Below the pieces are notes generated by a model. That model ran no database searches. It was not told the DNA's origin and saw nothing but the letters and a program-made list of their open reading frames with translations. Positions 12,739 through 24,100 of a stretch of DNA of 64,000 bases are shown in pieces. The translations under genes were made by a program, and so were the position numbers. Every line of letters starts with the position of its first letter. Position 1 is the first letter of the stretch. The stretch lies in assembly GCA_009746045.1 (NCBI GenBank), contig RPFO01000002.1, positions 521,744 to 585,743 of the forward strand, given 5' to 3'. This DNA comes from Mesostigma viride. Its lineage: Eukaryota > Streptophyta > Mesostigmatophyceae > Mesostigmatales > Mesostigmataceae.

Positions 12739-13205
12739 AAAGAAACAATTACGGGTCACAACCCGCCGACCATGCTTATCAAGCCTACCGTCAAAATGGA
12801 AAACGGCAAAACCAGAAATATCCTAACGCTGACAATTTAATAATTCAGCCAGCCAGCTCATCTGTCACACGTCTGAGCTGTCAGGCCATGTGTACTCTTC
12901 GAATGCAACCCTGAACACACTACCCAACCAAGCAGCACACCAATCAATTGGTGAGTGCTGGTTACATCAGATTTTATTACAGCTTTTTGACGCAACTTCC
13001 GTCAGCATTCCACACATGGCCGGCCGTTTAAACAAACGGCGCCTGACTTACAAAAGGCAAAGCTAGTTGCCAGTAGGATTCCCCGGTAAACAACAAGTCG
13101 TCCCCATTCGTCTAACAAGCCTCTCTGCATGTACAGCCACAAGGTTGTGGCGGCCCTTTCTTTCCCGCATTCTGTTTAATAAACTATTTTCAGAGAAATC
13201 CGATT
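12739..13205. repeat. Terminal direct repeat, right copy
   Basis: Second copy of the 465-bp repeat; sequence after it rejoins the host transposon (CTTGCTGCAGGCAGCAATAT). Confidence 0.9.
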
Positions 13206-13760
13206 TTTTATATGCACTTGCTGCAGGCAGCAATATCAACCCCTCTACCTCCTGGAGTGACTTGAGGACGTTCGCATGGGCGTGCGAAGCGTCCCGACTT
13301 TCTTCTTATAATAAAATATCTAGAAGCATGTTGGATATGCGGATAGAGGTGCCAACTCCCAAGTGAAAACCTTGTCCGTGTCTACCTTCATGCACTTGTT
13401 GAATTTCAGCCCAACGCATTCAAGGGTGATGGACAAAGTCAAGTCGTCGTGCTTAGCACGTTTCGTAGTGGGTGACAACGCTGAACGTGGCGAGCGTTCC
13501 GCCATGGCCGCTTGCAGTTAGTGGATGTCACTTCACGTCAAAACTACTGATTGCGCACCATTTTTCCCCTGGCCGTTGCGGGCACGAAAATATACGTAAC
13601 TAACAGGCGCGGGTGCCCGAAGCCAACCGACGCGGTGTGCCGTTGGCTTGCGTAAGGCTATCAACAACACTTCTGAGCGCGCCGCGCGATGCCAAGTGTG
13701 CTAGTGGGGGGGGGGGGGGGGGGGGCGGCTCGGGGTTCAGCTCAAACGGGCTTATACTCG

Positions 13761-15435
13761 TGCCTATTCTTATGCAGGTTTGATTATAGCTAAGGAGTAT
13801 AGCTAGGTAGGTGTTGCTAGGTAGTATAGCTAGGTATGTGTAGTAAGGTAGCATAGCTAGGTAGGTGTTGCTAGGTAGCATAGCTAGGTAGGTGTTGCTA
13901 GGTAGTATAGCTAGGTAGGTGTTGCTAGGTAGCATAGCTAGGTAGGTGTTTCTAGGTAGCATAGCTAGGTAGGTGTAGTTAGGTAGCATAGCTAGGTAGG
14001 TGTTGCTATGTAGTAAAGCTAGGTAGGTGTTTCTAGGTAGCATAGCTAGGTAGGTGTTGCTAGGTAGCATAGCTAGGTAGGTGTTGCTAGGTAGCATAGC
14101 TAGGTAGGTGTTGCTAGGTAGTATAGCTAGGTAGGTTAGGTAGCATAGCTAGGTAGGCGGGCCGGCAAGCAGGCCGGCAAGCAGGCAGGTAGGCAGGCAA
14201 GTAGGCAGGTAGGCGTGCACGAATGACCTACAATGGAAGTGATTCATGTTTTGTTCTCATATTGATCTTGTTTCATCGGTGCATGGCCCCCGTATGATTG
14301 GCATGCCTACCTACCGCGGAACTGTCTGTTGTGTGTTTCTTTCGGTTCTGATGCCTTGCCCTGGGTGTGGTGGATGGCTGCTTTGCCGTCGGCCTACCTT
14401 CAGCGGGACCGTGGCTGCTTGCATCACGGCAGGCATTCCCCAGGTATGATGGTATTAGAATCTGCATTTCTTTAATTATAAATTATTATGTTGGTTACTA
14501 TTTATAAATTATTATGTTGGTTATTGGTATCGTTAGGCAGGCATTCCCCAGGCACCATGGTATTACAATCAGCATTAGGTTTATTGTTTGGTTGGTTATC
14601 GGAATGGTTAGGCAGGCGTGCCCCCAGTATTCTGGTTTAAGTAGGCAGGCATTCGCCAGATACGATGCAAAGGTTAGGCATGGAGGCATGGTCTATCATA
14701 GGGTTGATGAATATGCAACCCGATGTATTATCACTAGGTTGGTCACACGTTTTACTGTGGCAGCACCCACTTTCTTGCTTACCTGTGGAGAAGCGCCATT
14801 ACCAGGTATTGGCTTGAGTCTTTTGGCATGGCAAGGCTGAATCTTTCGGCATATCTTTTGGACAATAGCATTAGTGGCTTGTTGAGTGCTCTAGTGTATC
14901 TATTTTTATGTGGTTCTGGATTACCACCATCACATTTCAGTCCGGTCTATGCACGTAAGGAAAGCCAGGATCGTGCACGCACGCCAGCCAGCCAGGCAGC
15001 TGGCATTTAAAAAAGTAAAGACTACCAGTTTTCATTACAGTCGTAAATACGCGCCTCCCCCGAGTTGCTTTTGAATGATGGTTCCATGCCCAAGCACCAT
15101 CTTGTAAGATTCTGAATAAATTTTCCCTTGCCATTAGTGGAACAATGATACGTACATCTCCATGGGCTGTAGCATTGTTTGCCCTCGTTCGATATGTGTA
15201 CACCAGTATCAATAACTACTGTTGTACTACTATGTTAGTGTCAATGCCAATACCATTACGTCAAGTTTGAATCTACTGACATTGAACTGCCTCATGCCGT
15301 CACCTGTCATGCCACAATGACAGATCGCGTGCCCCTTCATTTTCGACCAGTTCATGTGGGCGGACAAGCTTTCGTGGGTGGGGGTGGCGCCCCCGCCCCT
15401 TGATCCGCGCAAGCTTATGCACCCCTCTGTGAGTA
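13761..15435. other. Spacer between the two inverted pogo copies
   Basis: No gene recognised. The first part is a 27-bp satellite (13785-14150), followed by CAGG/CAGGTAGG-type short repeats to about 14215 and by AT-rich unique sequence with a locally repeated GTTAGGCAGGC motif (14530-14660). Confidence 0.6.
13785..14150. repeat. 27-bp satellite
   Basis: About 13 copies of a unit built from GCTAGGTAGGTGTTGCTAGG plus TAGCATA, with a few length variants. Confidence 0.95.
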
Positions 15436-15723
15436 AGAGTATAACCCCGTCTAAGCCGAACCCCGTTTAAGCCAACACCCGAGCCGCCCATCCCCACCCC
15501 CCCCACCCCACACCCCACACCCCCCTAGCACACTTGGCATCGCGCGGCGCGATGAGAAATGTTGTTGATAGTCTTACGCAGGCCAACGGCACACCGCGTC
15601 GGTTGGCCTCGGGCACCCGCGCCTGTTAGTTACGTGTATTTTCGTGCCCGCAGCGGCCAGGGGTAAAATGGTGCGCACTCAGTAATGTTGACGTGAAGTG
15701 ACATCCACTAACTGCAAGCGGCC

Positions 15724-16142
15724 ATGGCGGAACGCTCGCCACATTCAGCGTTGTCACCCACTACGAAACGTGCTAAGCACGACGACTTGACTTTGTCCAT
15801 CACGCTTGAATGCGTTGGGCTGAAATTCAACAAGTGCATGAAGGTAGACACGGACAAGGTGTTCACTTGGGAGTTGGCACCTCAATCCGTATACCCAAAA
15901 AGCTTCTCGATTTTTTTTTGTAAGAAGAAAGTCGGGACGCTTCGCACGCCCATGCGAACGTCCTCAAGTCACTCCAGCAGGTAGAGGGGTTCATATTGCT
16001 GCCTGCAACAAGGGCGTAAAAAAACAAAAAATATTATTCTTTTCAAGATTTCCTTTTCAGCCTTGAATGGAAGAACATCGAGGTTGGTAGTGCTGTTGTC
16101 TGCATACTCTCACGCCATGACCTCAAGCACGAAAACGCTTGA
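15724..16142 (+). CDS. Two-exon accessory gene of the pogo element, function unknown
   Basis: Exon 1, 15724-15917, starts with ATG (MAERSPHSALSPTTKRAKHD, with a short basic patch) and ends before a good donor, GTAAGAAG. A 143-bp intron ends CCTTTTCAG. Exon 2, 16061-16142, completes the frame exactly (194 + 82 nt = 92 codons) and reads LEWKNIEVGSAVVCILSRHD to a stop, giving 91 residues. Both exons are conserved at protein level in copy 1. The gene runs convergently to the transposase. I do not recognise the family; no enzyme motif is visible. An accessory DNA-binding or regulatory role is only a guess. Confidence 0.55.
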
Positions 16143-16918
16143 AGCCTGTTTGCTGAGGCGTTGAGATCTGCCAGGTAATCCATTTTAATTAACGTTGTCA
16201 TTTCAATAAACAGGGCCGGTTCGTTGAATTTGCGTGCAACGTTCACACCATGCTATATTAAATGACAATGTCCTAAATGCAAAAACGATCATCTCGATAT
16301 TCGGCCTTCTACTTCTCGACAAGGCATGCCTGTGAGGAGTATGTTATAATGCCGTCGAAGGCGTTTGAGACGGAAGCTAGCTCGTATCATGTCGCTAGTC
16401 TCTATGATACATGTGGACAAATCATTTGATCATGTGGTGTGCACCATTAAGTTAAGTGCGATGCTCAATTGTGTGCATGATATATCATCAATGTATGGGT
16501 TGCGTGATTAAGTAGTCCAAGGTTTTTGCTCCTTGGCTCCCCAACGGTCCTTCTCAAAGGGTTAAAGCTCCTTGGCTCCCTGGAACGGGACTGCATGTAG
16601 CCTACAAAGGTCTTCATTAATTACTTACGTGCCTTGCGAGACAACTACTGTCCAACATTGTGAGCATCAACGGAAGCACGAGTTTAATAAAGAAAAGAAC
16701 TAATAATTAATATCACCCGGGATGGATGGCACCTACCTATACATAATTTGTACCCATAAGGCACCCGCCTCCCACAGGCCGAGGCACGTGAGAGAAAAAC
16801 ATTTATTCTAAGTGAGTGAGAAATAAGCTTATAGATTAGTTAATTAATCTAGACTAGTCGTTTAAACAAGCGATCCCATATGGGGGAAAGCACAAAGCAT
16901 TTTAATTAGCACTAACCT

Positions 16919-17640
16919 TGCCATGCCATGCCATGCCATGCCATGCCATGCCATGCCATGCCATGCCATGCCATGCCATGCCATGCCATGCCATGCCATG
17001 CCATGCCATGCCATGCCATGCCATGCCATGCCATGCCATGCCATGCCACGACACGACACGACACGACACGACACGACACGACACGACACGACACGACACG
17101 ACACGACACGACACGACACGACACGACACGACACGACACGACACGACACGACACGACACGACACGACACGACACGACACGACACGACACGACACGACACG
17201 GCACGGCACGCCACGCCAGGGCAGGACCGGACAAGACAGGGCAGGGCAGGGCAGGGCAGGACAGGGCAGGGCAGGGCAGGACAGGGCAGGACAGGGCAGG
17301 ACACGACAGGACAGGACAGGACAAGACAGGACAGGACAGGACAGGACAGGACAGGACAGGACAGGACAGGACAGGACAGGACAGGACAGGGCAGGGCAGG
17401 ACACGACAGGACAGGACAGGACAGGACAGGACAAGACAGGACAGGACAGGACAGGACAGGACAGGACAGGACAGGACAGGACAGGACAGGACAGGACAGG
17501 ACAGGACAGGACAGGACAGGACAGGACAGGACATGCCATGCCATGCCATGCCATGCCATGCCATGCCATGCCATGCCATGCCATGCCATGCCATGCCATG
17601 CCATGCCATGCCATGCCATGCCATGCCATGCCATGCCACG
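16919..17640. repeat. CCATG / ACACG / ACAGG pentanucleotide arrays
   Basis: Four blocks: CCATG (to ~17047), ACACG (to ~17203), mixed ACAGG/GCAGG (17215-17532) and CCATG again (17533-17637). It occupies the same place in copy 2 as the CGCCT/GGCAT block of copy 1, but with different units. Confidence 0.98.
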
Positions 17641-18032
17641 CCACGGAAGGCAAGGGGCTAATGAATGCTTTGGAATTTATAATGGTCTTCTCACATGATG
17701 TTGAATTCTCAGGGACAACCTGCCGCAATCTGTCCATTCCCGCTAAAAGCACATACAAATTAGATTACAATTTACTGAGCAAACATGATGAATAGTGGTT
17801 GCAACATGATGGACCCCGTTATTTAAAAAAGACAAACAGATCAAACAGATTAGATTCAGCTTGAACTTGAGGGGCACTACCCTCTACAACCCCCTTCAAA
17901 GCATCCTCGTCAACCCTCCCAAGGGCATGCATGGCACTCAGCAACTCGGCGCGCTTGGCAGCGCGTAGATTGCTTGGGGCACTTAGAGAGTGGGATAGGC
18001 CAGAAAAAAAAAAGACTTCATGGCAGGTACGG

Positions 18033-20186
18033 TCACTTCCACAGCCTTCTCGGGAAGAAAACGTAGCTTGATAAGAAATTGTACTTCCTTAGCTTTTGCA
18101 TCACGAGCAGCCTTGGTGGAAGCGACGGAAACCTTGCTGGCGATGACTGCCGCAGCTTTTCAATGTGGTCTTCCTTGTTTAAGATTTCACCTGAAGACTT
18201 GGATTCCTTAATGGCATTTAACCGCTGAACTGCTCTCTGTTTTAGTTTTTGTAGTTGCTCGCTAGCCACAAGTAGAGCGTCAATCTTAATCACTTGATCA
18301 CGAAGTAACAGGAAATAGGAGACAGCTGCCACATCACTACTCACAACCTCCGCCGCAGCCTTCTGACTCCTTTTTTGCAAAACAAACATTGAGCCTGCCA
18401 CCTTATCTTGACCACCCAAAGACAGTGGGACAAGGTCCGTAAGTGCATTCCCCTTTGCCCATGTCTGCACGTCCTTCTCACGCACCAAAAAGTCATGGCG
18501 CACAGACACATCAAAGCCATGAACAACCTCCTTCTCCACATCCTCCTTTGTGGAAGCATCAGTCCCCACCGCCAACTTGGTGAAGTTTTTTGCTACGCTC
18601 AATATTTCTCTAGTCTCCTCAAACCAGTTTGGATTGAAGGGGAAAATGCCAGTTTTCTCAAACCCTGACTTTACAACGGTGAGTGTGTGACTCTCCAGCA
18701 TCGCTTCATATGCCAGCATCATGAGCTCCCAATCACTCGTCGAGGTATTGGCGTACTTTACACGCCACTCACGTACTAGCTTGGTGAAGGCTGGCTTGAA
18801 AGATCGAAACACCGACACATCCAACGGCTGCAACTCCGAGGATGTGCAAGTGTCAACCGATGAGAGGGGCTCGCACGTGTCCTTGGCGTCATGTGGGAAT
18901 GCTGCCGTGGAGTGCATGCATCTTTTTTGTGTCTTAGTTGGGAAGTGGAGGGATTCCGATTTCATTAATGAGGATGGTAGCGTTACGAGCCTCATCGCAG
19001 GCCCGAGCGGGCTACCTGATGGTTCGCATTGTGCTCTGACTGACATTGGCTATGTCACGGATAGAGCCTGGGAAGACAGTGAAGTCCCCTTCATTTGTCC
19101 ACAACGGTTGCACGGCATGGGGACAAACGGGTGTTGCTAGTGTTGGACGGGTATGGTTCTCATACCATGACTCCCGGGGCTTTGCAGTTATTACTAGATG
19201 AGCATATCCTATTATTCATTATTATTATCTATTATTATTATGTTTTATTATCTATTATTAATAATAATAATATATCATAATAATAAGAATGAATAATAGT
19301 ATATGCTCGTCTAGCAATAACTGCTAAGCCCCGGGAGTCATGGTAGTCATGGTATGAGAACCATACCCGTCCAACACTAGCAACACCCGTTTGTCCCCAT
19401 GCCGTGCAACCTTGGTGGACAAATGAAGGGGAATTCACTGTCTTCCCAGGCTCTATCCGTGACATAGCCAGTGTCAGTCAGAGCACAATGCGAACCATCA
19501 GGTAGCCCGCTCGGGCCTGCGATGAGGCTCGTAATGCTACCATCCTCATTAATGAAATCGGAATCCCTCCGCTTCCCAACTAAGACACAAAAAGGATCCA
19601 TGCACTGCCCGGCAGCATTCCCACATGACACCAAGGACACGTGCGAGCCCCTCTCATCGGCTGACACTTGCACATCCTTGACCCCACGTTTTGCCACGAC
19701 ATGACCTCCCGATGTAGCTGGGTCAATCCCCATCTCGTCGAGATTATAAATTTGGGATGGCTTTATGGGGACGCCATTGTGCTTCTCGGCAGTCTTGATT
19801 GCTGGCCCTGGCGCTTTTTCGAAGTAATCATTTCGAGTAGCAGCGCTCATTGCCCTTGCACGGCACCGAGACAACACTTGCCCCCGCCTTATACCCTGAC
19901 TAGGATACCTCGCCTTAAACCCGGCTAGCCAGCCGTTTGAAGCAGCAAAATCCTCAATCTGCGTGCCCTGTGCAAGCTGGACAGCATGGGTTCTGATCTG
20001 ATCTCATGTCCACCCAAATCCCAACTCACACAACTTCTCGGTCAACTCAACCAAACCCTTCTCCACCTCTGGAGTCAAAGTTTCTGTGCGCCCCGGCACT
20101 GATCCATGATGAACCGCACCCTTCGTCCGACGATGTAATGCCCGAGGGTCAACATCGGCATCCCCGTCCATGGCTCTGCCTGCCAA
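18033..20186 (-). pseudogene. Pogo-type DDE transposase, copy 2, broken
   Basis: The N-terminal exon is deleted; the remnant starts near 20186 within the helix-turn-helix region and meets an in-frame TGA after GFGWT at 20004-20006, the same stop as in copy 1. The DDE part at 19877-19300 keeps the usual first-Asp motif YNLDEMGIDP. The C-terminal part at 18846-18033 holds ELQPLDVSVF (third Asp) and reads through the place where copy 1 is frameshifted. Between them lies an inverted duplicate of the catalytic segment. The extreme C-terminus is degraded left of 18140. Confidence 0.85.
18840..19205 (+). repeat. Inverted duplicate of the DDE segment in copy 2
   Basis: Plus-strand copy (EDVQVSTDERGSHVSLASCG to GTNGCC) of the segment present on the minus strand at about 19310-19690. 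The arms are separated by an AT-rich trinucleotide run at 19206-19290. Confidence 0.9.
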
Positions 20187-20434
20187 GCACCCAGGGCTGC
20201 TACCCTGGAAACCACCCTGAATGCTTAAAAATACCCTTTCGACTTAAACGGGGTCAGCCTCTTGGACCCCCCCCCCTCTACCACGAAATCGTGCTCAGTC
20301 AGTGATACTGACATTTTTCCCAAGTATAGAAGACTTCAGGGAGTCAAAACCCGTGCAGAAAGTTGAAATTGGCCTAACCACGCTCTTGCGCTGATTGAAG
20401 GGGTTAAGGGCCCGCTTGAACGGGGTTATACTCT

Positions 20435-21127
20435 TACTTCCCATGTTCTCACCCAGGAGAAAGCGAATTGGTTTTGCCTGCGAGTAGTCATCATACACTC
20501 ACCCAGAAGACAGCCAAGTGCGATTGCCTGTGACTACTCACCATATACTCACCCACAAGAAGAAGTCTTTGCCTGTTAATGACGTAGGCTTCATGTCTGG
20601 TCATGACTGACATTTATATTGGCGAGAAAGACTGGTGTGGTTTCGTGGGCTTGAGCAAGCGTTCCACTGGAGAGGCTGTGAAGCCGTGTGCCGTGTTTTT
20701 ACTGTGCACGCGATGTCAACTATATATTCATGCACGTTATATTCAATGTGCCCTCTATGCCCACTATATCAAAGAGATAGTATACGATACAGTACACACC
20801 TATGCTCGTTTTCTTTACTATGCCCGCTGTCGCCCGGGCTGCTCTCTGCTGGGCGTGATCTGCGTCTGAATCCTGTAGCTGCAGGCATCAAGTTGTTCCT
20901 CAACAGCGTTTTGATGCTCTTCACTCTGATGAGTGCTCTGAGCGGATGCCTTACTAGTGAACCTGTTGGCGTTCCTATCGGCATTCCGTTCGCCGGTTCT
21001 ATTGATGCTCCTGCTGCTGCTCGTTTGAGTATTTTGATGAATATTTTTCTTCTCTGGAATTGCAAGGAAGTGCATCACAGATGTGTTTGCCCGGTTCCCT
21101 CACAGTCGCTCTGCGGTGTTCTGGCGA
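20435..21127 (+). promoter_or_regulatory. Upstream region of the FkbM gene
   Basis: Sequence between the transposon end and the methyltransferase ATG. It has two and a half imperfect ~60-bp repeats of a CTCACCC...TGCCTG unit (20451-20578) and TATATA-like runs near 20723 and 20763. No ORF of a known family. Promoter role is inferred from position only. Confidence 0.35.
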
Positions 21128-24100
21128 ATGCAGAGTCAAGCCGGCGGGGAAGATGGGGACGATGGGGACGAGATGGGTGACACGGCCGAGCCGTCTCTAG
21201 CCGGCGTGGTGGCGGAGGTGGCCTGTCGTTTGAAGACCGCTCTCAGCAGCCCTGGCATGCGGCGCTCTGTGGAGGATCTGTCCCGCGCGGTCAGGCTGGA
21301 GGTACGCTTAGGTGCACCTAACATTGGGATATCACCTTACATTTTGAAAGACGTCACCTGTGGGTGGTGACTACAGGCCTTACTGGAATGCCGTTCATGC
21401 ATTTGTTTTTTCTAGTCGTCAGCTTGAGGATTGCCACATTAGGGAAGGGGATGAGAAGATTTATCCCGCGAGGGGGGCTTAATGTTGCTATCTTTCTATA
21501 TGACATTCGTGGAGGAGGGGGATGACTCGTTCCTATCTAATAAGTGTGGCATGCATGTTGGGGACCTTGTCATATCCTTGTGTGTGGCATGTGGCCATGG
21601 GAGTCCCACGCTTTGCCTTTGATTTGGGATGTGCGCGACACTTTGACATAAGTGCACCTGATGTGACCTCATCGTGCTGCCTTGCAAACTAGATGCAGAC
21701 CACATCCATTCGATTGCTTGATGCCAACGCAGCAGCTCGTGCAAGGCATTGCAGGCAGCTCATAATACCCACGTGACTGCCTGCCAGCTCAGCACCGCGC
21801 CCCATGCCCTCGCGTGGCATCTTGAAGCGTTGATGTCGTTGTTCGAAGCGCTCTGAGTGTCTAAAGAACCATAAGCAGCTTCATGTGCGCTTGTTCAAGG
21901 TCAGCGGCTCAGCGCCCAAGCAGCATGTCTAAGCCTACTCATCTGCCCTGCTTGTTCTATGCTTGCTTGCTTTGGCATTAAAGTTTTAAATACACTGCAG
22001 CATAAACCTAAGTGAAACCGCCATGCCCTGCCTCGTCCACCTTGCCTCTTCCATGCACGTAGTTTGCACACTTCTATGTCTTTCGCTGGACAACAAACGC
22101 CCATCAAAGGCGTCCTTGCGCTGCCCTGCCCTGCCTTGCCTTGGCCTACCCTGCCTTGCTTCTTCGCCCTTGTCCCTGCTTCTCATTTTCTCCCTTTCGC
22201 ACCATGCAGGACGGGGTAAGGGTCGCGGTCAGCAGCCTGTTACAAATGGTAGCAGCACAGCAAGTATCACTGCGAGAAAAAGCAGCGCCGCGAGCTCGCG
22301 AGGACTGCGGGAGTCATGCTTCCATGCCGAGGGATGAAGCGGATAGCGCGCCCCTGGCGCCCCAGGGGTGCACACCCCAAGTCGGGCACCCCACCAGCCA
22401 GGGGGGTGAAGATGGAGCGGAGGGACGCCGCCATCCTTCTCATCATCATCAGCAACCCGGCACCGGTCATGCTGGTGATGGTGTTGATGACGTCAGCGCG
22501 AGCGGGGGGGTGGTGAGCGGCTGCCGGCGGTGCGAGCGACAAGGGGAGCTGGCGGGGAGGGAGGAGGACGTGACGTTGCTGGAATTACCAAACGGCGATG
22601 CGGTATGCCCCTGACCTTGCCCTCTCCCAGAACGTTTGTTTACTCGGGCACCTCTCCATCATCCTCTCCCGGCATGTTTGTCCCGATATGCTTTTCGACA
22701 GAATTCTCATGAACGCCAAGCCATGGGAAGCATGATGTCGTGGGCCTAACTGGGAAGAGGGAACTCTTTGTCTCCGATAAGGGCAGGATCGACGGAGGTA
22801 TCCTCTGAGAATTGCATACTCCCCAGCCTGTAGCGCTTCACAGGAAATATTGAGGAGAGGCAAGCTTGGAACTGTTGCACTCCCCCACCCGGCTGATGGT
22901 TTCAAACCTGTACAGTCCTCGCATGGAATGGCAAGCTGCCGACCCGAGGTTTAGTAAGCATGGTTGGGCATGCGGCATGGCCCTACCTCTGAGGACTTCT
23001 GCTCACGTGATACAGTATGCGTGTATATTCGGGGTTCTTTGAACGGAGTTTCTTCTATACGTGAATGCGGGAACAAGAGGCCGCTGGATGAGCGGCTTAT
23101 AGGTCGCAGTGTTTACTCGTAGCTGTTTGGCTAGAGCTTTTGTGATTAGTAGATGCAATATAGTGCATGGTTGAAAAATGAATTAAATAAAATGTGCGTT
23201 CCGCGCTTGGGTTGATTATACCCGGGCGGAACGGGGCGTGAGGTGCAGTGCCCCTGAAAAGAACAACCTACGCATTATTTAATACTAGCCGTGCAGATTC
23301 GGGATATTCTACCCCCGGTCTGTACGGTTAGCGTCTTACTAGCATCCACTAAACATAAGGGTTTAATGACGTCAGTTAGCTAGGGATAAGGGAGGTTTTG
23401 CGACTAAAAGCCGCTCTGGCTGGTTTTGTCGGCCTCTTTCTTTGCTCGTTGTCGTTGCGGCGGCAGCCGCAGCTATGGGTGCTGCGGAGCAAAATCCCAA
23501 AAGCACTGGTTGCACTGGCCACTTGGCCAGTGGTGAGACTTCCAGTTGTTAACCGGCCAGGCGTAGTTCCTCGCCCGGTTAACTAAAAGAAAAGAAAAAG
23601 ATTACCTCCGGTCCGCACCTTTTCCCCAGCTTGGGGTCTTTGGTGGGCCGGATGCCGTGACAGGTGCTCAACTGTCGCTTGGTCGGCCCAGTGCGCGAGC
23701 TGGTGCTCCGTACCTGGGGATGCTTGCACCCCGGGTTGGAGCCGGATGGCTGGCACTGGCGACCCGTGTCTCGGTCCGCGGCCTGCGGCTTTTTCTTCGG
23801 AAATTGCTGCTGGCCAGCAAACTTTGCAATTGCCTTCCGCCGAGGGGGGGTGGTTGGGGCTGGGGACGGCGATGGGAAAAGCGTCTAAGCTAGAAATTTT
23901 TTCCCCACGCATAGAAACCTCGGGGGGAATGCGGTCTTGGCTGAACGGACTCTCGTTCAGCCAGGTGCCTGGGGCTGTGGCCTCGGGCATCCGGGCTGGC
24001 GGGGCCTGGGCTAGGTCCACGTTTTTTCTCGAAGCACCCCGGGTCTATGGGGAGACGGCCATAGCGGTACCGACTCGGGGCCCCGAGAGGGGTCATGATA

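Larger units (their letters stand above)
11203..13205. mobile_element. TRIM-like element with 465-bp direct terminal repeats
   Basis: Near-identical direct repeats at 11203-11667 and 12739-13205 differ by very few changes (for example one extra A and one C/T), implying recent insertion. Each holds AATAAA near its 3' end. The ~1.07-kb interior has no credible ORF but has strong hairpins (12478-12498 and 12619-12660). Copy 2 of the host transposon is uninterrupted here, so the empty site is visible. The ends are not canonical TG..CA and no clear tRNA primer site was recognised, so LTR class is inferred from architecture only. Confidence 0.7.
11085..13505 (-). pseudogene. Accessory small gene of pogo copy 1, interrupted
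   Basis: Minus-strand copy of the two-exon gene at 15724-16142. Exon 1 starts with ATG at 13503-13505 (MAERSPRSALSP...) and exon 2 is 11166-11085, ending LKHENV and a stop. The direct-repeat element at 11203-13205 sits in what was the short intron, and the splice donor equivalent to 15918 is changed from GTAAG to ATAAG. Function unknown. Confidence 0.6.
15436..20434 (-). mobile_element. Pogo-like DNA transposon, copy 2 (5.0 kb)
   Basis: Left end AGAGTATAACCCCGTC follows TA at 15434-15435. Right end is the inverted AGAGTATAACCCCGTT before TA at 20435-20436. The transposase reads leftward from the right end and a small second gene reads rightward from the left end. Relative to copy 1 it has lost ~1.7 kb of transposase exon 1/intron (junction near 20140) and carries its own inverted duplication at 18840-19700. 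The TA duplication and TIRs support Tc1/mariner-type integration. Confidence 0.85.

Noticed and set aside
20920-20945. Hammerhead-like CTGATGAG stem
   Set aside because: The required GAAA and helix III partner are missing.
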